A stretch of 64,000 bases of DNA from Paraburkholderia azotifigens (GTDB lineage: Bacteria; Pseudomonadota; Gammaproteobacteria; Burkholderiales; Burkholderiaceae): assembly GCF_007995085.1 (NCBI RefSeq), contig NZ_VOQS01000003.1, positions 620,001-684,000 of the forward strand, read 5' to 3'. Under the pieces are notes generated by a model, which was given only the letters and a program-made list of their open reading frames with translations, ran no database searches and was not told where the DNA came from. The position numbers and the translations under genes are program-made. This document shows positions 15,624 through 24,832 of the stretch, one piece after another. Positions within the stretch are counted from its first letter, which is position 1. Each line of letters begins with the position of its first letter.

Positions 15624-17621
15624 TTGGCAAAGCTTGACCGGGACAACTCCCAGTTCGAAACCACCGCATCGAAAGCGCCCAAGCGCGCAGCAAAGGCCAA
15701 GGCGCAACCCGCCGCCGCGCCTCACGACGCGGCCTTGATGGAATCGCTCGTTGAAGAGCGTCAACGTCAGATGCGCGCGCTAATCGCGCTCGGCCGCGAG
15801 CGCGGCTATTTGACGCACGCCGACATCAACGACCACCTTCCCGACAATTTCACCGAAACGGCCGCGATGGAAACCATCGTCAGCACGTTCGGCGAAATGG
15901 GCGTCTCCGTGTACGAAACGGCGCCCGACGCGGAAACACTGCTGCTGAACGACGGCCCGTCGGCTGCCGCATCGGACGATCAGGCCGATGAAGAAGCCGA
16001 AGTCGCGCTGTCCACTGTCGACTCCGAATTCGGCCGCACCACCGACCCCGTCCGCATGTACATGCGTGAAATGGGCGCGAGCGAGCTGCTGACGCGCGCC
16101 GGCGAAATCGAAATCGCCAAGCGCATCGAAGGCGGCCTGCAGGACATGGTGCAAGCCATCGCGATGTCCCCGTCCATCATCTCGACGATCCTCGCTGACG
16201 TCGACCGCGTGGTCGCGGGCGAAATCCGCATCGACGAGCTGGTCGACGGCATCAGCGACGCGAGCGAAGCCGCCGAAATGGACGACGACGCAGCCGATGC
16301 CGCCGCTGAAGAAGAACTGGAAGCGAGCGCCTCGGACGACGAATCGGACGACGAAGACGGCGACCTCTCCGACGACGGCGGCGAAAAGGCCAACGCCGCG
16401 CGCCTCGAACAGCTGACGGCGGACAGCCTCGCGATCTTCGAGCGCGTGCGCGCCCTGTTCGCGAGCGTGCCCGACATGCCCGTCACGGACAAGCGCCGCG
16501 CCACGGCCATCGCGAATCTGCGCGAATCGATCCAGCAGGAGCTCACGCCGATCCGCTTCACGGCGAAGACCATCGACCGCCTGTGCGCGGAAGTGCAGGC
16601 GCAGGTCGCGCAAGTGCGCGCGATCGAACGCAGCATCCTGTCGATCGCCGTGGACCGCTGCGACATGCCGCGCGAAGCGTTCGTCGAGTCGTTCCCGGGC
16701 AACGAGACGGATCTCGACTGGACGATGCGCGTTGCCGCGAAGTCGAAGACGTATGGCCCGGCGCTCGAGCGTCACCTGCCCGCCATCCAGTCGGAACAGC
16801 AGAAGCTCGTCGACATCGAAGCGTCGATCGCGCTGCCGCTGCAACAGCTGAAGCAGATCAACAAGCAGCTCGGCTCGGCCGAATCGAAGATGCGCCAGGC
16901 CAAGCGCGAGATGATCGAAGCGAACCTGCGTCTCGTGATCTCGATCGCGAAGAAGTACGTGAATCGCGGCATGCACTTCCTCGATCTGATCCAGGAAGGC
17001 AACATCGGCCTGATGAAGGCGGTGGACAAGTTCGAATACCGTCGCGGCTGGAAGTTCTCGACGTACGCAACGTGGTGGGTCCGTCAGGCCATCACGCGCG
17101 CGATCGCCGACCAGGCGCGCACCATTCGTGTGCCCGTTCACATGATCGAGTCGATCAACAAGCTGAACCGCATCCAGCGCGAAATCGTGCAGCAGACGGG
17201 CCAGGAGCCGCATCCCTCCGTGCTCGCCGAACGCATGGACATGCCCGAAGCGAAGATTCGCAGCATCCTGAAGATCGCGAAGAATCCGGCGTCGCTGGAT
17301 TCGCCCGTCGGTGAAGATGCCGACACGACGCTCGGCGATATGATCGAAGACACGTCGGCCACGTCGCCCGCCGAAGCCGCCGTTCACGCGAACATGCGCC
17401 GTGCGATCGACGAAGCGCTCGACGCGCTTACGCCGCGCGAAGCGAAGGTGCTGCGCATGCGCTACGGCATCGACACGGCTTCGGAACTGACGCTCGAAGA
17501 AGTGGGCCGCCAGTTCGACGTGACGCGCGAGCGTATCCGCCAGATCGAAGGCAAGGCGATCCGCAAGCTCAATCACCCGAGCCGCGCGGACAAGCTGCGT
17601 CCGTTCCTCGAACGCAGCTGA
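15624..17621 (+). CDS. rpoD: RNA polymerase sigma-70 factor RpoD
   Basis: A primary-type sigma factor of about 665 residues. I place the start at TTG 15624, six bases after a perfect GAGGAG; earlier in-frame starts (15528) lack a site. Region 1.1 ([22 protein letters not shown]), region 1.2 ([18 protein letters not shown]), a large acidic non-conserved insert, region 2 ([21 protein letters not shown]), region 3 and region 4.2 ([20 protein letters not shown]) are all intact. The usual rpsU-dnaG neighbours are missing and the 5' region carries a palindrome. It may be a second RpoD paralogue or a relocated single copy. Confidence 0.96.
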   Translation: MAKLDRDNSQFETTASKAPKRAAKAKAQPAAAPHDAALMESLVEERQRQMRALIALGRERGYLTHADINDHLPDNFTETAAMETIVSTFGEMGVSVYETAPDAETLLLNDGPSAAASDDQADEEAEVALSTVDSEFGRTTDPVRMYMREMGASELLTRAGEIEIAKRIEGGLQDMVQAIAMSPSIISTILADVDRVVAGEIRIDELVDGISDASEAAEMDDDAADAAAEEELEASASDDESDDEDGDLSDDGGEKANAARLEQLTADSLAIFERVRALFASVPDMPVTDKRRATAIANLRESIQQELTPIRFTAKTIDRLCAEVQAQVAQVRAIERSILSIAVDRCDMPREAFVESFPGNETDLDWTMRVAAKSKTYGPALERHLPAIQSEQQKLVDIEASIALPLQQLKQINKQLGSAESKMRQAKREMIEANLRLVISIAKKYVNRGMHFLDLIQEGNIGLMKAVDKFEYRRGWKFSTYATWWVRQAITRAIADQARTIRVPVHMIESINKLNRIQREIVQQTGQEPHPSVLAERMDMPEAKIRSILKIAKNPASLDSPVGEDADTTLGDMIEDTSATSPAEAAVHANMRRAIDEALDALTPREAKVLRMRYGIDTASELTLEEVGRQFDVTRERIRQIEGKAIRKLNHPSRADKLRPFLERS

Positions 17622-17670
17622 TGCTTTGAGCCGCGGCTGTCAAGGCGCGCGGCCTCCTGCCTCAAAACAA

Positions 17671-17703
17671 AAGCGCGGCAGCCTCACGGCTGCCGCGCTT
17701 TTT
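17671..17703 (+). terminator. strong bidirectional terminator
   Basis: A 13-bp perfect stem (AAGCGCGGCAGCC paired with its complement, loop TCAC) is followed by TTT on the plus strand. The minus strand reads a T-rich tail after the same stem. It ends rpoD and probably the convergent PRC-barrel gene. Confidence 0.9.
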
Positions 17704-17741
17704 CATATCTGCGGCTCGCCGATGCGAGCCGCGTTCAGCGC

Positions 17742-18182
17742 TCAGTGATGCTCGCTGTATTCCTTGCGCGCCATCGGCGTCGCGCGGACCTTCGCATACT
17801 GGAACGCCGGAATCGCCTTCACGGCGTCCTTGGTCGCGCCAGCCCACACCAGCTTGCCATCCGTATAGTCGATCTGCGAGAACGGCACGGCAACGTCATG
17901 CTGCGACACGCCGAGGAACTGATGCGCGGCGACGATAGCGAACGAAGCAGCGTTGTCCGGCGAAATGATGATGTCGTGAAGCACGCCGACTTTCTGGCCC
18001 TGCTCGTTGTAGATCGGCTTGCCAAGCAGGCTCTTCTTCGCGCTCCAGCCGTTGATGATGATCGATTCCTGTTCGACGCTCACGCCGATGGTCTGCGCAC
18101 CTGCCACCTGTGCGCTTGCCTGGCTGGACATCACGCCAAACGTCGATGCCGCGATCAGAACCGCTGCCCACTTTGCTTTCAT
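17742..18182 (-). CDS. exported PRC-barrel domain protein
   Basis: A 146-residue exported protein. Residues 1-24 are a signal peptide ending ASAQ. Residues 42-125 form a PRC-barrel (INGWSAKKSLLGKPIYNEQG, then VGVLHDIIISPD and SFAIVAAHQFLGV). PRC-barrels are small beta domains found in RimM, photosynthetic reaction centres and many stress-linked envelope proteins. In this form the barrel acts in the periplasm, probably in protein or ligand binding. The gene is convergent with rpoD and shares its terminator. Upstream on the same strand lies another exported protein with a 140-base gap. Confidence 0.82.
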   Translation of the reverse strand: MKAKWAAVLIAASTFGVMSSQASAQVAGAQTIGVSVEQESIIINGWSAKKSLLGKPIYNEQGQKVGVLHDIIISPDNAASFAIVAAHQFLGVSQHDVAVPFSQIDYTDGKLVWAGATKDAVKAIPAFQYAKVRATPMARKEYSEHH

Positions 18183-18326
18183 AGCTTATTCTCCGATGTG
18201 AAATGTTGCGAGTAACTGCCGCTGCTGTGAGAAGCGTCATACCTTACCGCATCAGAAAGAAATCGTCGCAGAAGGGTACAGGGCCGTTGCGTAAGCGCAC
18301 GGCGCCGAGCGATAAGCGGCTAGCCG

Positions 18327-19151
18327 TTACTTCGCAAGCCGCAATCCTTTTGCGAGCACTGTGTTGTCCTTTTTGTTCACGAGCCAGACGGCCTGAACAT
18401 TCGCGTGCAGCGTCGAAGTACGGCGCGTGATGTCGGTGGGCTCTTCGTCGGTGGGATCGCTGTGCTCGCGCTCCTCCGTCAGATACGGCGCTTCGAGCGT
18501 GCAGACGAGCACGATCGCGAAGCTGTCGCCGGCCTGCTCGAAGGCTGCTTGCGGCAGTTTCAGGCGGCCGCGCGCCGTGGTCTTCTGCTTGCCTTGCGTC
18601 GCCAGTTCGATCGAGTCGATGTTCTGGATGAAGCCCTTTGCCTTCGCATCCGGCGCGATCACGAGACCACGTCCGCTCGGCCCGACGATGTTCTGATAGA
18701 GCTGGATCGCATCGGGATCGTCATCGCTCGCGAGCGGCACGTTCACGCTCAGCATATGCGTGGCCGACCGGTACAGAATGCCGTGCGGCGCGGGAATCAT
18801 GAACAGAAACGTGCGTTGCGCGTTGTCCGCCGTCGCCGCATGGCCGCGCACGATGCGGTCGTACGGTTCGCGCGCGAGCTTGCGGATGCGGTCGGTCAGC
18901 GAATGCGTCCCGGCCGAAGGCATCTGGCTCGCGAGCATGTCGCGCACCTTGACGGGATCGTCGGCAGTGAAGCGGTCGGGCGTTGCCGTCGCGCTCGCCT
19001 CTTGCGCGCCTTGCGTGTCGTTCGATGTCTTCGATTCACCCGCCTTCGGCGCGGCAGGCGAAGCCGCATACGCAACCGGGCCACCGCTCAACGCCAGTGC
19101 TGTACACAACACGGCCAGCGGCGTGGCCAGCACACGATTCAGAACTTGCAC
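18327..19151 (-). CDS. hypothetical exported protein
   Basis: A 274-residue exported protein. I place the start at GTG 19151, where GAGAGGA lies a few bases upstream. A longer frame to 19322 is open but reads through promoter-like DNA. The signal peptide runs to about residue 29 (ending AYAA). The mature part contains SLTDRIRKLAREPYDRIVRG, HGILYRSATHMLSVNVPL and a C-terminal beta-rich segment with TLHANVQAVWLVNKKD. No catalytic motif is visible. Composition suggests a periplasmic protein. Family and role are unknown. Confidence 0.65.
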   Translation of the reverse strand: MQVLNRVLATPLAVLCTALALSGGPVAYAASPAAPKAGESKTSNDTQGAQEASATATPDRFTADDPVKVRDMLASQMPSAGTHSLTDRIRKLAREPYDRIVRGHAATADNAQRTFLFMIPAPHGILYRSATHMLSVNVPLASDDDPDAIQLYQNIVGPSGRGLVIAPDAKAKGFIQNIDSIELATQGKQKTTARGRLKLPQAAFEQAGDSFAIVLVCTLEAPYLTEEREHSDPTDEEPTDITRRTSTLHANVQAVWLVNKKDNTVLAKGLRLAK

Positions 19152-19269
19152 AACATCCTCTCCGTTGATGATGGCGCTATCGGTGCGCCTTGCTGCGTCG
19201 AACGCAATCCATTTCAGCACGCATTCTAAGCGTATTCGTTGACGCGCATCGGGCATGCATGCACGCGCG

Positions 19270-19301
19270 AAAAAAAACGCCAGGCACATCGGCACCTGGC
19301 G
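19270..19301 (-). terminator. intrinsic terminator of the spherulin-4 gene
   Basis: Read on the minus strand, CGCCAGG and CCTGGCG form a seven-base stem with a 10-base loop, followed by eight T residues. It lies 65 bases after the spherulin-4 stop codon. Confidence 0.85.
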
Positions 19302-19365
19302 TCGGTCGACAATCAACTGCACAGGCGCGCAAGGCGCCTTTCTTCTTGTTGGTTATTCTTCCTGG

Positions 19366-20187
19366 TTACTTCACCGCAAGCGCATTGCTCACCAGCTGAC
19401 TCCAGTACGCAGGCAGGTTCTTGTACGGATTTGGCAAGCCCGTCGACGTGACGAACACACTGCCCGCCCCATGCCTGGCCGCATACGACACGATGCCGGG
19501 CATTTGCGCTTCCGTCGCGCCATACACCATGTGCACAAAGCGATTCGCCGGATAGCCCGCTTGCCATTTGGCGGGCGCGTAGCTCGCATAGCGTTTGGCC
19601 GAGTCTTCGAAGACGACGAACTGATCGGCCGTCGGCAGGCTTGCGTAGAGTTCGGGAATGTTCGTGCCGGGATTGCCCATCACCGAATAGGCCGGCGACA
19701 TCCCCTTGATGTAGTTGTAGACCGACTGATAGAACTGGATATGCGCGGTTACGCTATCGGACGTCATCTCGTCGATAAAGAATCCGTCGATCTTGTAGAG
19801 CGCGACATATCGGTTGATATCCGTCACGACAGCCGAGAGCGAACGCTTCGAATACGACGTGGACACATAGCCGATCACACGGCCGCCCGCCGCATGCACG
19901 TTCGCAATGGCGGCGATATAGGTGGAGTCGGCATTCGTGCCCGGGCCACTGTCGGGATTGAGAATGACCGTGGTCGGCACCTTGGCCGCCGCCGTCGCGA
20001 GGTCGTTCCAGAAGCCGGCGCCCTTGCCGACAGGATCGAAATAAGCGGGGACGGTCAGCGGCATCACGGTGGCCGCCAATGCGTTCGCGTGAACAGCCAT
20101 GGCGAGCGGCGCCACGGCGAGCAACGCTACGCGACGCAGCCATTGAATGGCGCGAAAACCCGAAACGGGTGTGCGAGCGTCGAACAT
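19366..20187 (-). CDS. exported spherulin-4 (spherulation-specific family 4) protein
   Basis: A 273-residue exported protein of the spherulin-4 family. A signal sequence runs to about residue 38 (ending ALAAT). The TIM-barrel-like core shows LTVPAYFDPVGKG, TTVILNPDSGPGTNADSTY, GGRVIGYVSTSYSKR, and the acidic active-site segment KIDGFFIDEMTSD. Relatives classed as GH135 (fungal Sph3) cut galactosaminogalactan-type matrix polysaccharide. Here it probably trims or releases an exopolysaccharide in the periplasm or outside. AGGAGG lies six bases before ATG 20187. A c-di-GMP-I riboswitch occupies its leader, directly tying it to biofilm signalling. Confidence 0.86.
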   Translation of the reverse strand: MFDARTPVSGFRAIQWLRRVALLAVAPLAMAVHANALAATVMPLTVPAYFDPVGKGAGFWNDLATAAAKVPTTVILNPDSGPGTNADSTYIAAIANVHAAGGRVIGYVSTSYSKRSLSAVVTDINRYVALYKIDGFFIDEMTSDSVTAHIQFYQSVYNYIKGMSPAYSVMGNPGTNIPELYASLPTADQFVVFEDSAKRYASYAPAKWQAGYPANRFVHMVYGATEAQMPGIVSYAARHGAGSVFVTSTGLPNPYKNLPAYWSQLVSNALAVK

Positions 20188-20242
20188 CCGATGCCTCCTG
20201 ACGACGGCGTCTCGCCATCGATCGTTTGGCCCGCTGCAGATG

Positions 20243-20322
20243 CAACGGGCAACTGGCTGACTCCTGTGTGGAGTCCCTTTAGCTTTGCGTCGCCGGATCG
20301 CTCCGGTTTTGCCCTTCCGTGT
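20243..20322 (-). promoter_or_regulatory. c-di-GMP-I (GEMM) riboswitch
   Basis: On the minus strand the leader of the spherulin-4 gene shows the GEMM core in order. AAGGGCAAAACC comes first, then a hairpin with stem CCGGA/TCCGG and GNRA loop GCGA (20293-20306). Next are GACGCAAAGC (20282-20291), a second hairpin GACTCC/GGAGTC (20259-20275), and the 3' conserved CAGCCAGTTGCCC that closes the P1 stem. The order, spacing and tetraloop match the c-di-GMP-I class. The ribosome site lies about 45 bases downstream, so control of translation or of a leader terminator is possible; the direction of switching is not readable. Confidence 0.85.
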
Positions 20323-20427
20323 ATAACGACGCGCGGTCGCCCGCCTTTAGGCCTGGTTCCGGAAATTTAAATGGGGAAAGAATCAGGAAATCAGCGAATG
20401 ATTTTTCGATCCTGATTAAATGATCAG

Positions 20428-20455
20428 TTGCGAACGGCGTTAAAGCCATTCGCAA
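20428..20455. repeat. inverted repeat upstream of the riboswitch leader
   Basis: TTGCGAACGGC and GCCATTCGCAA form an 11-bp inverted repeat with one mismatch and a 6-base spacer. It lies between the xylX-type stop codon and the riboswitch. It could be a regulator site for the riboswitch-controlled gene; it is followed on the plus strand by a T-rich run. Confidence 0.45.
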
Positions 20456-20500
20456 ACGTTTTCTTTTACCTGATTCGCGGCAGACGGTGCCGCAAAAAAA

Positions 20501-21691
20501 TCAACCGATCAGTCCGCGCGATGCGAGATTCGCGTAAAGCGCGCGCACGCCGAACGTCCACGGCGTGATCTCCGTGCACAGTTGCACCGTGTTGCGCAAT
20601 GCACCGAGTTGCGGCGTCGAAATTGTGACGACGTCGCCCAGGTGATGCGTGAAGCCGCCGCCCTTCGTATCGCGGTCCTTGATCGGCGAGAACATCGTGC
20701 CGAGGAACAGCATGAAGCCGTCGGGATACTGGTGATGCCTGCCGCACGTCTGCGCGACGAGATCGGCGGGATCGCGGCTGATCTCCGACATATGGCTCAC
20801 GCCTTCGAGCAGAAAACCGTCGTCAACACCTTCAACCCGCAGCGACACACTCGCACGCCGCACCGAATGCAGAGTGAAATCGCCGTCGAACAGACGCACG
20901 AACGGCCCGATCGAGCACGAGCCGTTGTTGTCCTTGCATTTGCCGAGCAGCAAGGCCGAACGCCCTTCGATATCACGCAGGTTCACATCGTTGCCGAGCG
21001 CCGCGCCCGCGATCACGCCCTTGCTGTTGACGGCTAGCACGATTTCCGGCTCGGGATTGTTCCATGTCGATGCCGCGAGCAGGCCAACATCGGCGCCGAA
21101 TCCTACGGACGACATCGCTTGCGACTTCGAAAACACTTCCGCGTCGGGGCCGATGCCGACTTCCATGTATTGCGACCACGCGCCACGCCGCTCCAGTTCC
21201 GCTTTCAGACGCGCCGCCGCTTCCGAGCCCGGTTTGACTTTCGACAGATCCGTGCCGATCACCGAGGCGATCGTCTGCCGAACTTCTTCCGCCTTCGCGG
21301 GATCGCCGCCCGCCTGCTCTTCGATCACGCGCTCGATCAGACTCACCGCGAATGTGACGCCGCATGCCTTGATCGGTTGAACGTCGCACGGCGCGAGCAG
21401 GCGCAGCTTCGCCGACTCATCGTTCGACAGACTCGCCGCGATCAGTTCTGCCGCGCTGCACAGACGCTCGCCTGGGGCGTTGCGCGCGATATCGGGCGCA
21501 TCGTCGCGTTCGAGCAGATCGGCCGTGGTCGGCGCGCTCGACGTAATGTCGAACACGTCGCCATTGCGCACGGCCACGACGCTCGGTCCTTCATATGCGT
21601 CCGTCTTGCGCCACACGCGGCCAATCAGCAACGCGCGGTCGAGGTCGTGGGGAAGATAGTTCGCTACGTTCGATGAAGTCGATGCATTCAT
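20501..21691 (-). CDS. FAH-family 2-keto-3-deoxy-sugar-acid dehydratase, XylX-like
   Basis: A 396-residue fumarylacetoacetate-hydrolase-fold enzyme. Length and layout resemble 2-keto-3-deoxy-xylonate/arabonate dehydratases of the Weimberg-type pathway, which yield alpha-ketoglutarate semialdehyde. The N-terminal domain reads RNGDVFDITSSAPTTADLLE. The catalytic FAH region includes FAVSLIERVIEEQ, EPEIVLAVNSKGVIAGAALGNDVN with metal-binding acidic residues, and SCSIGPFVRLFDGDF. It begins 39 bases after the sugar-acid dehydratase stop, in one operon. Xylonate versus arabonate cannot be decided from sequence alone. The required semialdehyde dehydrogenase is not in the window. Confidence 0.85.
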   Translation of the reverse strand: MNASTSSNVANYLPHDLDRALLIGRVWRKTDAYEGPSVVAVRNGDVFDITSSAPTTADLLERDDAPDIARNAPGERLCSAAELIAASLSNDESAKLRLLAPCDVQPIKACGVTFAVSLIERVIEEQAGGDPAKAEEVRQTIASVIGTDLSKVKPGSEAAARLKAELERRGAWSQYMEVGIGPDAEVFSKSQAMSSVGFGADVGLLAASTWNNPEPEIVLAVNSKGVIAGAALGNDVNLRDIEGRSALLLGKCKDNNGSCSIGPFVRLFDGDFTLHSVRRASVSLRVEGVDDGFLLEGVSHMSEISRDPADLVAQTCGRHHQYPDGFMLFLGTMFSPIKDRDTKGGGFTHHLGDVVTISTPQLGALRNTVQLCTEITPWTFGVRALYANLASRGLIG

Positions 21692-21730
21692 GAATGCGTG
21701 TCTCCGATGTTCGTTCAGATGCGGCTGCGT

Positions 21731-23524
21731 TCAATGCGAATGCCGCGGATTGCCGCGTTCGGCGATCACTTTCAGATAGAGCGTCGCGGGTTCGAGACAG
21801 CCGCCCGTCGAAAGCTGGCCGACCGTCTGCCGATACAGCTCCTGCCACGGCGTTTGCGCAGGCGGAATCTCGAACCGCATGCTGGCGCGCCGACGTTCGA
21901 GTTCGTCTTCGTCGACGAGCAGCTCCACGCTGCGCGCATTCAGATCGACGCGAATGCGGTCGTCCGTGCGCAGCAGCGCAAGGCCGCCGCCGACGGCCGC
22001 TTCCGGCGACATATTCAGAATAGACGGACTCGCCGACGTGCCGCTCTGCCTTCCGTCGCCCATGCAGGGCAGCGACGTGATGCCCTTGCGCACGAGTTCG
22101 GCAGGCGGCGCCATGTTCACCACTTCCGCGCTGCCGGGATAACCGACCGTGCCCACGCCGCGAATCACGAGCATGCAGTGTTCGTCGATCTTCAGCGACG
22201 GATCGTTGATGCGCGCATGGTAATCCTCGGGACCGTCGAACACGATCGTGCGCGTTTCGAAGGTGTTCTCCTTGCCGGGCTCGCTCAGATAGGTCTGCCG
22301 GAACGCGTCGCCGACCACCGACATCTTCATGATCGCGCTATCGAAGAAGTTGCCCGACAGCACGATAAAGCCCGCGCCATGCTTGAGCGGTTCATCCGCC
22401 GTGCGGATCACATCGCGATCGCCGGTCGCCGAGCGCGCGGCGATATCGCCGATCATTTCGCCCGATACCGTCATGCACGACGCGTGAATGAGTCCCGCCT
22501 GCCGCAGTTCATGCATCACGGCAGGCACGCCGCCCGCGCGATGAAAACTCTCGCCAAGGTATTCGCCCGCCGGCATGCAGTTGACGAGCAACGGCACCTG
22601 TTCGCCGACACGCTGCCAGTCGGCGAGACTCAACTCCACGCCGATATGCCGCGCAATCGCGATCAGATGCGGCGGACAGTTGCTCGACGCGCCCAGCGCC
22701 GACGCAACGACGATCGCATTTTCGAACGCCTCTTTCGTCATGATGCGCGACGGCTTGAGATCTTCGCGGACCATATCGACGATGCGCTTGCCCGTCGCAT
22801 ACGCCATCTGTCCGCGCTCGCGGTACGCAGCGGGAATGCTCGCGCAGCCGGGCAGCGACATGCCCAGCGCTTCGGCGAGGCTGTTCATCGACAACGCCGT
22901 GCCCATCGTGTTGCAGTGGCCGATGGAAGGCGACGAAGCCGTCGTCAGTTCCATGAAGCCTTCGTAGTCGATCTCGCCCGCCGCCAGCAGATTGCGCGCA
23001 TGCCAGATCACCGTGCCGGAGCCGACGCGCTTGCCCTGATACCAGCCGTCGAGCATCGGTCCGCCCGAGAGCACGATTGCAGGCATGTCGACGGTCGCGG
23101 CCGCCATCAGACAAGCAGGCGTCGTCTTGTCGCAGCCGGTGGTCAGCACTACGCCGTCGAGCGGAAAACCATGCAGGATTTCGACGAGACCGAGATACGC
23201 GAGATTGCGGTCGAGCGCGGCCGTCGGACGGCGGCTCTGCTCGGCGAGAGGATGCACGGGAAATTCCATCGGGATGCCGCCCGCGTCGCGGATGCCCGCC
23301 TTCGTGCGTTCCGCGAGTTCGATGTGATGCCGGTTGCAGGGCGCGAGATCGCTGCCCGTCTGCGCGATGCCGATGACGGGCCGGCCCGATTGCAGCTCTT
23401 CGCGCGTGAGGCCGTAGTTCATGAAGCGCTCGACATATAGCGCCGTCATGTCCGCGTGCGAGGGATCGTCGAACCATTCCTGGCTGCGCAGGCGACGCGC
23501 CGGCGCTTGCGTCCTGTCCGTCAT
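21731..23524 (-). CDS. IlvD/EDD-type sugar-acid (xylonate/arabonate) dehydratase
   Basis: A 597-residue iron-sulfur dehydratase closely resembling D-xylonate dehydratase XylD of Caulobacter. It removes water from a sugar acid to give the 2-keto-3-deoxy acid. Family signature 1 is GCDKTTPACLMAA, with the cluster-ligand cysteine. Further conserved parts are IGIAQTGSDLAPCNRHH, SIGHCNTMGTALSMN and signature 2 (CMGDGRQSGTSASPSI). The protein ends in a His-containing tail as do xylonate dehydratases. The start at 23524 has GAGACACGAGATG context. A LacI-type operator lies about 100 bases upstream. Substrate could be xylonate, arabonate or a related acid. Confidence 0.9.
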   Translation of the reverse strand: MTDRTQAPARRLRSQEWFDDPSHADMTALYVERFMNYGLTREELQSGRPVIGIAQTGSDLAPCNRHHIELAERTKAGIRDAGGIPMEFPVHPLAEQSRRPTAALDRNLAYLGLVEILHGFPLDGVVLTTGCDKTTPACLMAAATVDMPAIVLSGGPMLDGWYQGKRVGSGTVIWHARNLLAAGEIDYEGFMELTTASSPSIGHCNTMGTALSMNSLAEALGMSLPGCASIPAAYRERGQMAYATGKRIVDMVREDLKPSRIMTKEAFENAIVVASALGASSNCPPHLIAIARHIGVELSLADWQRVGEQVPLLVNCMPAGEYLGESFHRAGGVPAVMHELRQAGLIHASCMTVSGEMIGDIAARSATGDRDVIRTADEPLKHGAGFIVLSGNFFDSAIMKMSVVGDAFRQTYLSEPGKENTFETRTIVFDGPEDYHARINDPSLKIDEHCMLVIRGVGTVGYPGSAEVVNMAPPAELVRKGITSLPCMGDGRQSGTSASPSILNMSPEAAVGGGLALLRTDDRIRVDLNARSVELLVDEDELERRRASMRFEIPPAQTPWQELYRQTVGQLSTGGCLEPATLYLKVIAERGNPRHSH

Positions 23525-23621
23525 CTCGTGTCTCCGTGTCGATTTATGTCTTGCTTCATGCGCTGCTTCGTATCGTCAGGCCGCTCATCAACGTGCGCGC
23601 AAAACACGCGTCATGCAGCGG

Positions 23622-23637
23622 ACGTTATCGGTAACAT
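23622..23637. promoter_or_regulatory. LacI/GntR-type operator upstream of the dehydratase
   Basis: The sequence ACGTTATCGGTAACAT is a near-palindrome around a central CG (GTTATC/GGTAAC). It closely resembles operators of gluconate-type LacI-family repressors. It sits between the LacI-family gene and the dehydratase start, at about -100 of the dehydratase gene. Repression relieved by a sugar acid is the natural inference. Confidence 0.6.
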
Positions 23638-23686
23638 CCGAGCATGGTAGCACGCATGCGGCGCCTCATGAAACGCACGCGGAACG

Positions 23687-24757
23687 TCAGGCGCTTTCGC
23701 GCGCGATGACCGTGTAGTCGATTTTCACGCTCCTGCGCGACGGCGTTGCATGGCGTGATGCGCCGTCGTTTTCCGCCAGCGCGGCCAGCAGCGTTTCGCC
23801 CGTACGCTTGCCGATGCCATAGGCATCGACGGAAATCGTCGTGATGGCGGGCGTGCAGCACGCGGCGACTTCGAAGTTGCCGAAACCCGCGACGGCAATG
23901 TCGCCCGGCACGGAGAGACCGCGCCGATGGCACTGCATGATCGCGCCGAACGCGGACATGTCGCTCACGCACAGAACGGCGTCCGTGTCGGGCCATTGCT
24001 GCAGCAACGCATCGAGCGCGGGCGCGCCGTGGCTCATCGTGATGGGCGAGTCGCCCAGACGCACGACGCGTTCGCTCATGCCCCGCGCTTTCACCTCCTG
24101 CGAATAGCCCTTGAGCCGCTCGAGACCGCGCCGGTCGAGTTCGCTCGCGCCGCCGATAAAACCGATGCGCCGATAGCCGCGTTCGGCCAGATAACGCACC
24201 ATCTCGCGTGCCGCTTTCGCGTTAGAAAACCCGACAGCCGCATCGATAGGCGATGCGGGCAGATCCCACATCTCGACGACGGGCACGCCCGCGCGCACCA
24301 GCAGCTCGCGCGTCGCGGGCGTGTGCTGCGCGCCCGTCAACGCGATGCAGCGCGGCTGATGGCGCAGCATCGAACGCACGAGCCGCTCTTCGCGCTCGAG
24401 GTCGTAGTCGGTATCGCCGATCAGCAATTGCAGGCCGTGCGGCTCCAGCGCGGCCGTGAGTCCGCGCACGGTGTCGGAGAAATTGGAACTGGCAAGCGAC
24501 GGCACCAGCACGGCGGCGAACGCCGAGCGCCCCGAGGACAGCGCGCCCGCCGCCGCGTCCGCGACATAGCCGAGTTCGTCGATCGCATGCTGCACGCGCT
24601 CGCGCGTGGCGGGCGCGACGCCGCGCCCCGCCAGCACGCGCGACACCGTCATCTTCGACACACCCGCGAGCGCCGCGACGTCGGACATGCGCGGCGGTCC
24701 CGCGAGCGGGCTGCGTGCTTCGGAGGCGCGCTTTGCGGTGCGTGGAGTGCTCGACAT
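23687..24757 (-). CDS. LacI-family transcriptional regulator
   Basis: A 356-residue LacI/GalR-type repressor. The DNA-binding head is at about residues 22-75: MSDVAALAGVSKMTVSRVLA and then ATRERVQHAIDELGYV. A periplasmic-binding-protein-like sensor domain follows with FAAVLVPSLASSNFSDTV, ERGYRRIGFIGGAS and AVLCVSDMSAFGAI. I use ATG 24757 (MSSTPRTAK); an in-frame upstream start exists but lacks support. It is the obvious regulator of the adjacent dehydratase, FAH and lactonase genes. Matching operator-like palindromes lie before the dehydratase and, more weakly, just upstream of its own start. Confidence 0.92.
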   Translation of the reverse strand: MSSTPRTAKRASEARSPLAGPPRMSDVAALAGVSKMTVSRVLAGRGVAPATRERVQHAIDELGYVADAAAGALSSGRSAFAAVLVPSLASSNFSDTVRGLTAALEPHGLQLLIGDTDYDLEREERLVRSMLRHQPRCIALTGAQHTPATRELLVRAGVPVVEMWDLPASPIDAAVGFSNAKAAREMVRYLAERGYRRIGFIGGASELDRRGLERLKGYSQEVKARGMSERVVRLGDSPITMSHGAPALDALLQQWPDTDAVLCVSDMSAFGAIMQCHRRGLSVPGDIAVAGFGNFEVAACCTPAITTISVDAYGIGKRTGETLLAALAENDGASRHATPSRRSVKIDYTVIARESA

Positions 24758-24793
24758 GCTGATGGGCCAGCTCGCGTTCGTGGACAGGCGCCT

Positions 24794-24808
24794 ATGATAC
24801 CGGCAGTG
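24794..24808. promoter_or_regulatory. possible second LacI-type operator
   Basis: ATGATACCGGCAGTG shares the ATGATACC half and central CG of LacI-family operators and lies about 40 bases upstream of the regulator's own start. One half is degenerate, so autoregulation is only suggested. Confidence 0.35.
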
Positions 24809-24832
24809 CCACTGCCCTCGGCCCAACTGCCA

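Noticed and set aside
20466..20500. Terminator after the FAH-family gene
   Set aside because: The T-run precedes the GCGGCA/TGCCGC hairpin on the transcribed strand instead of following it.
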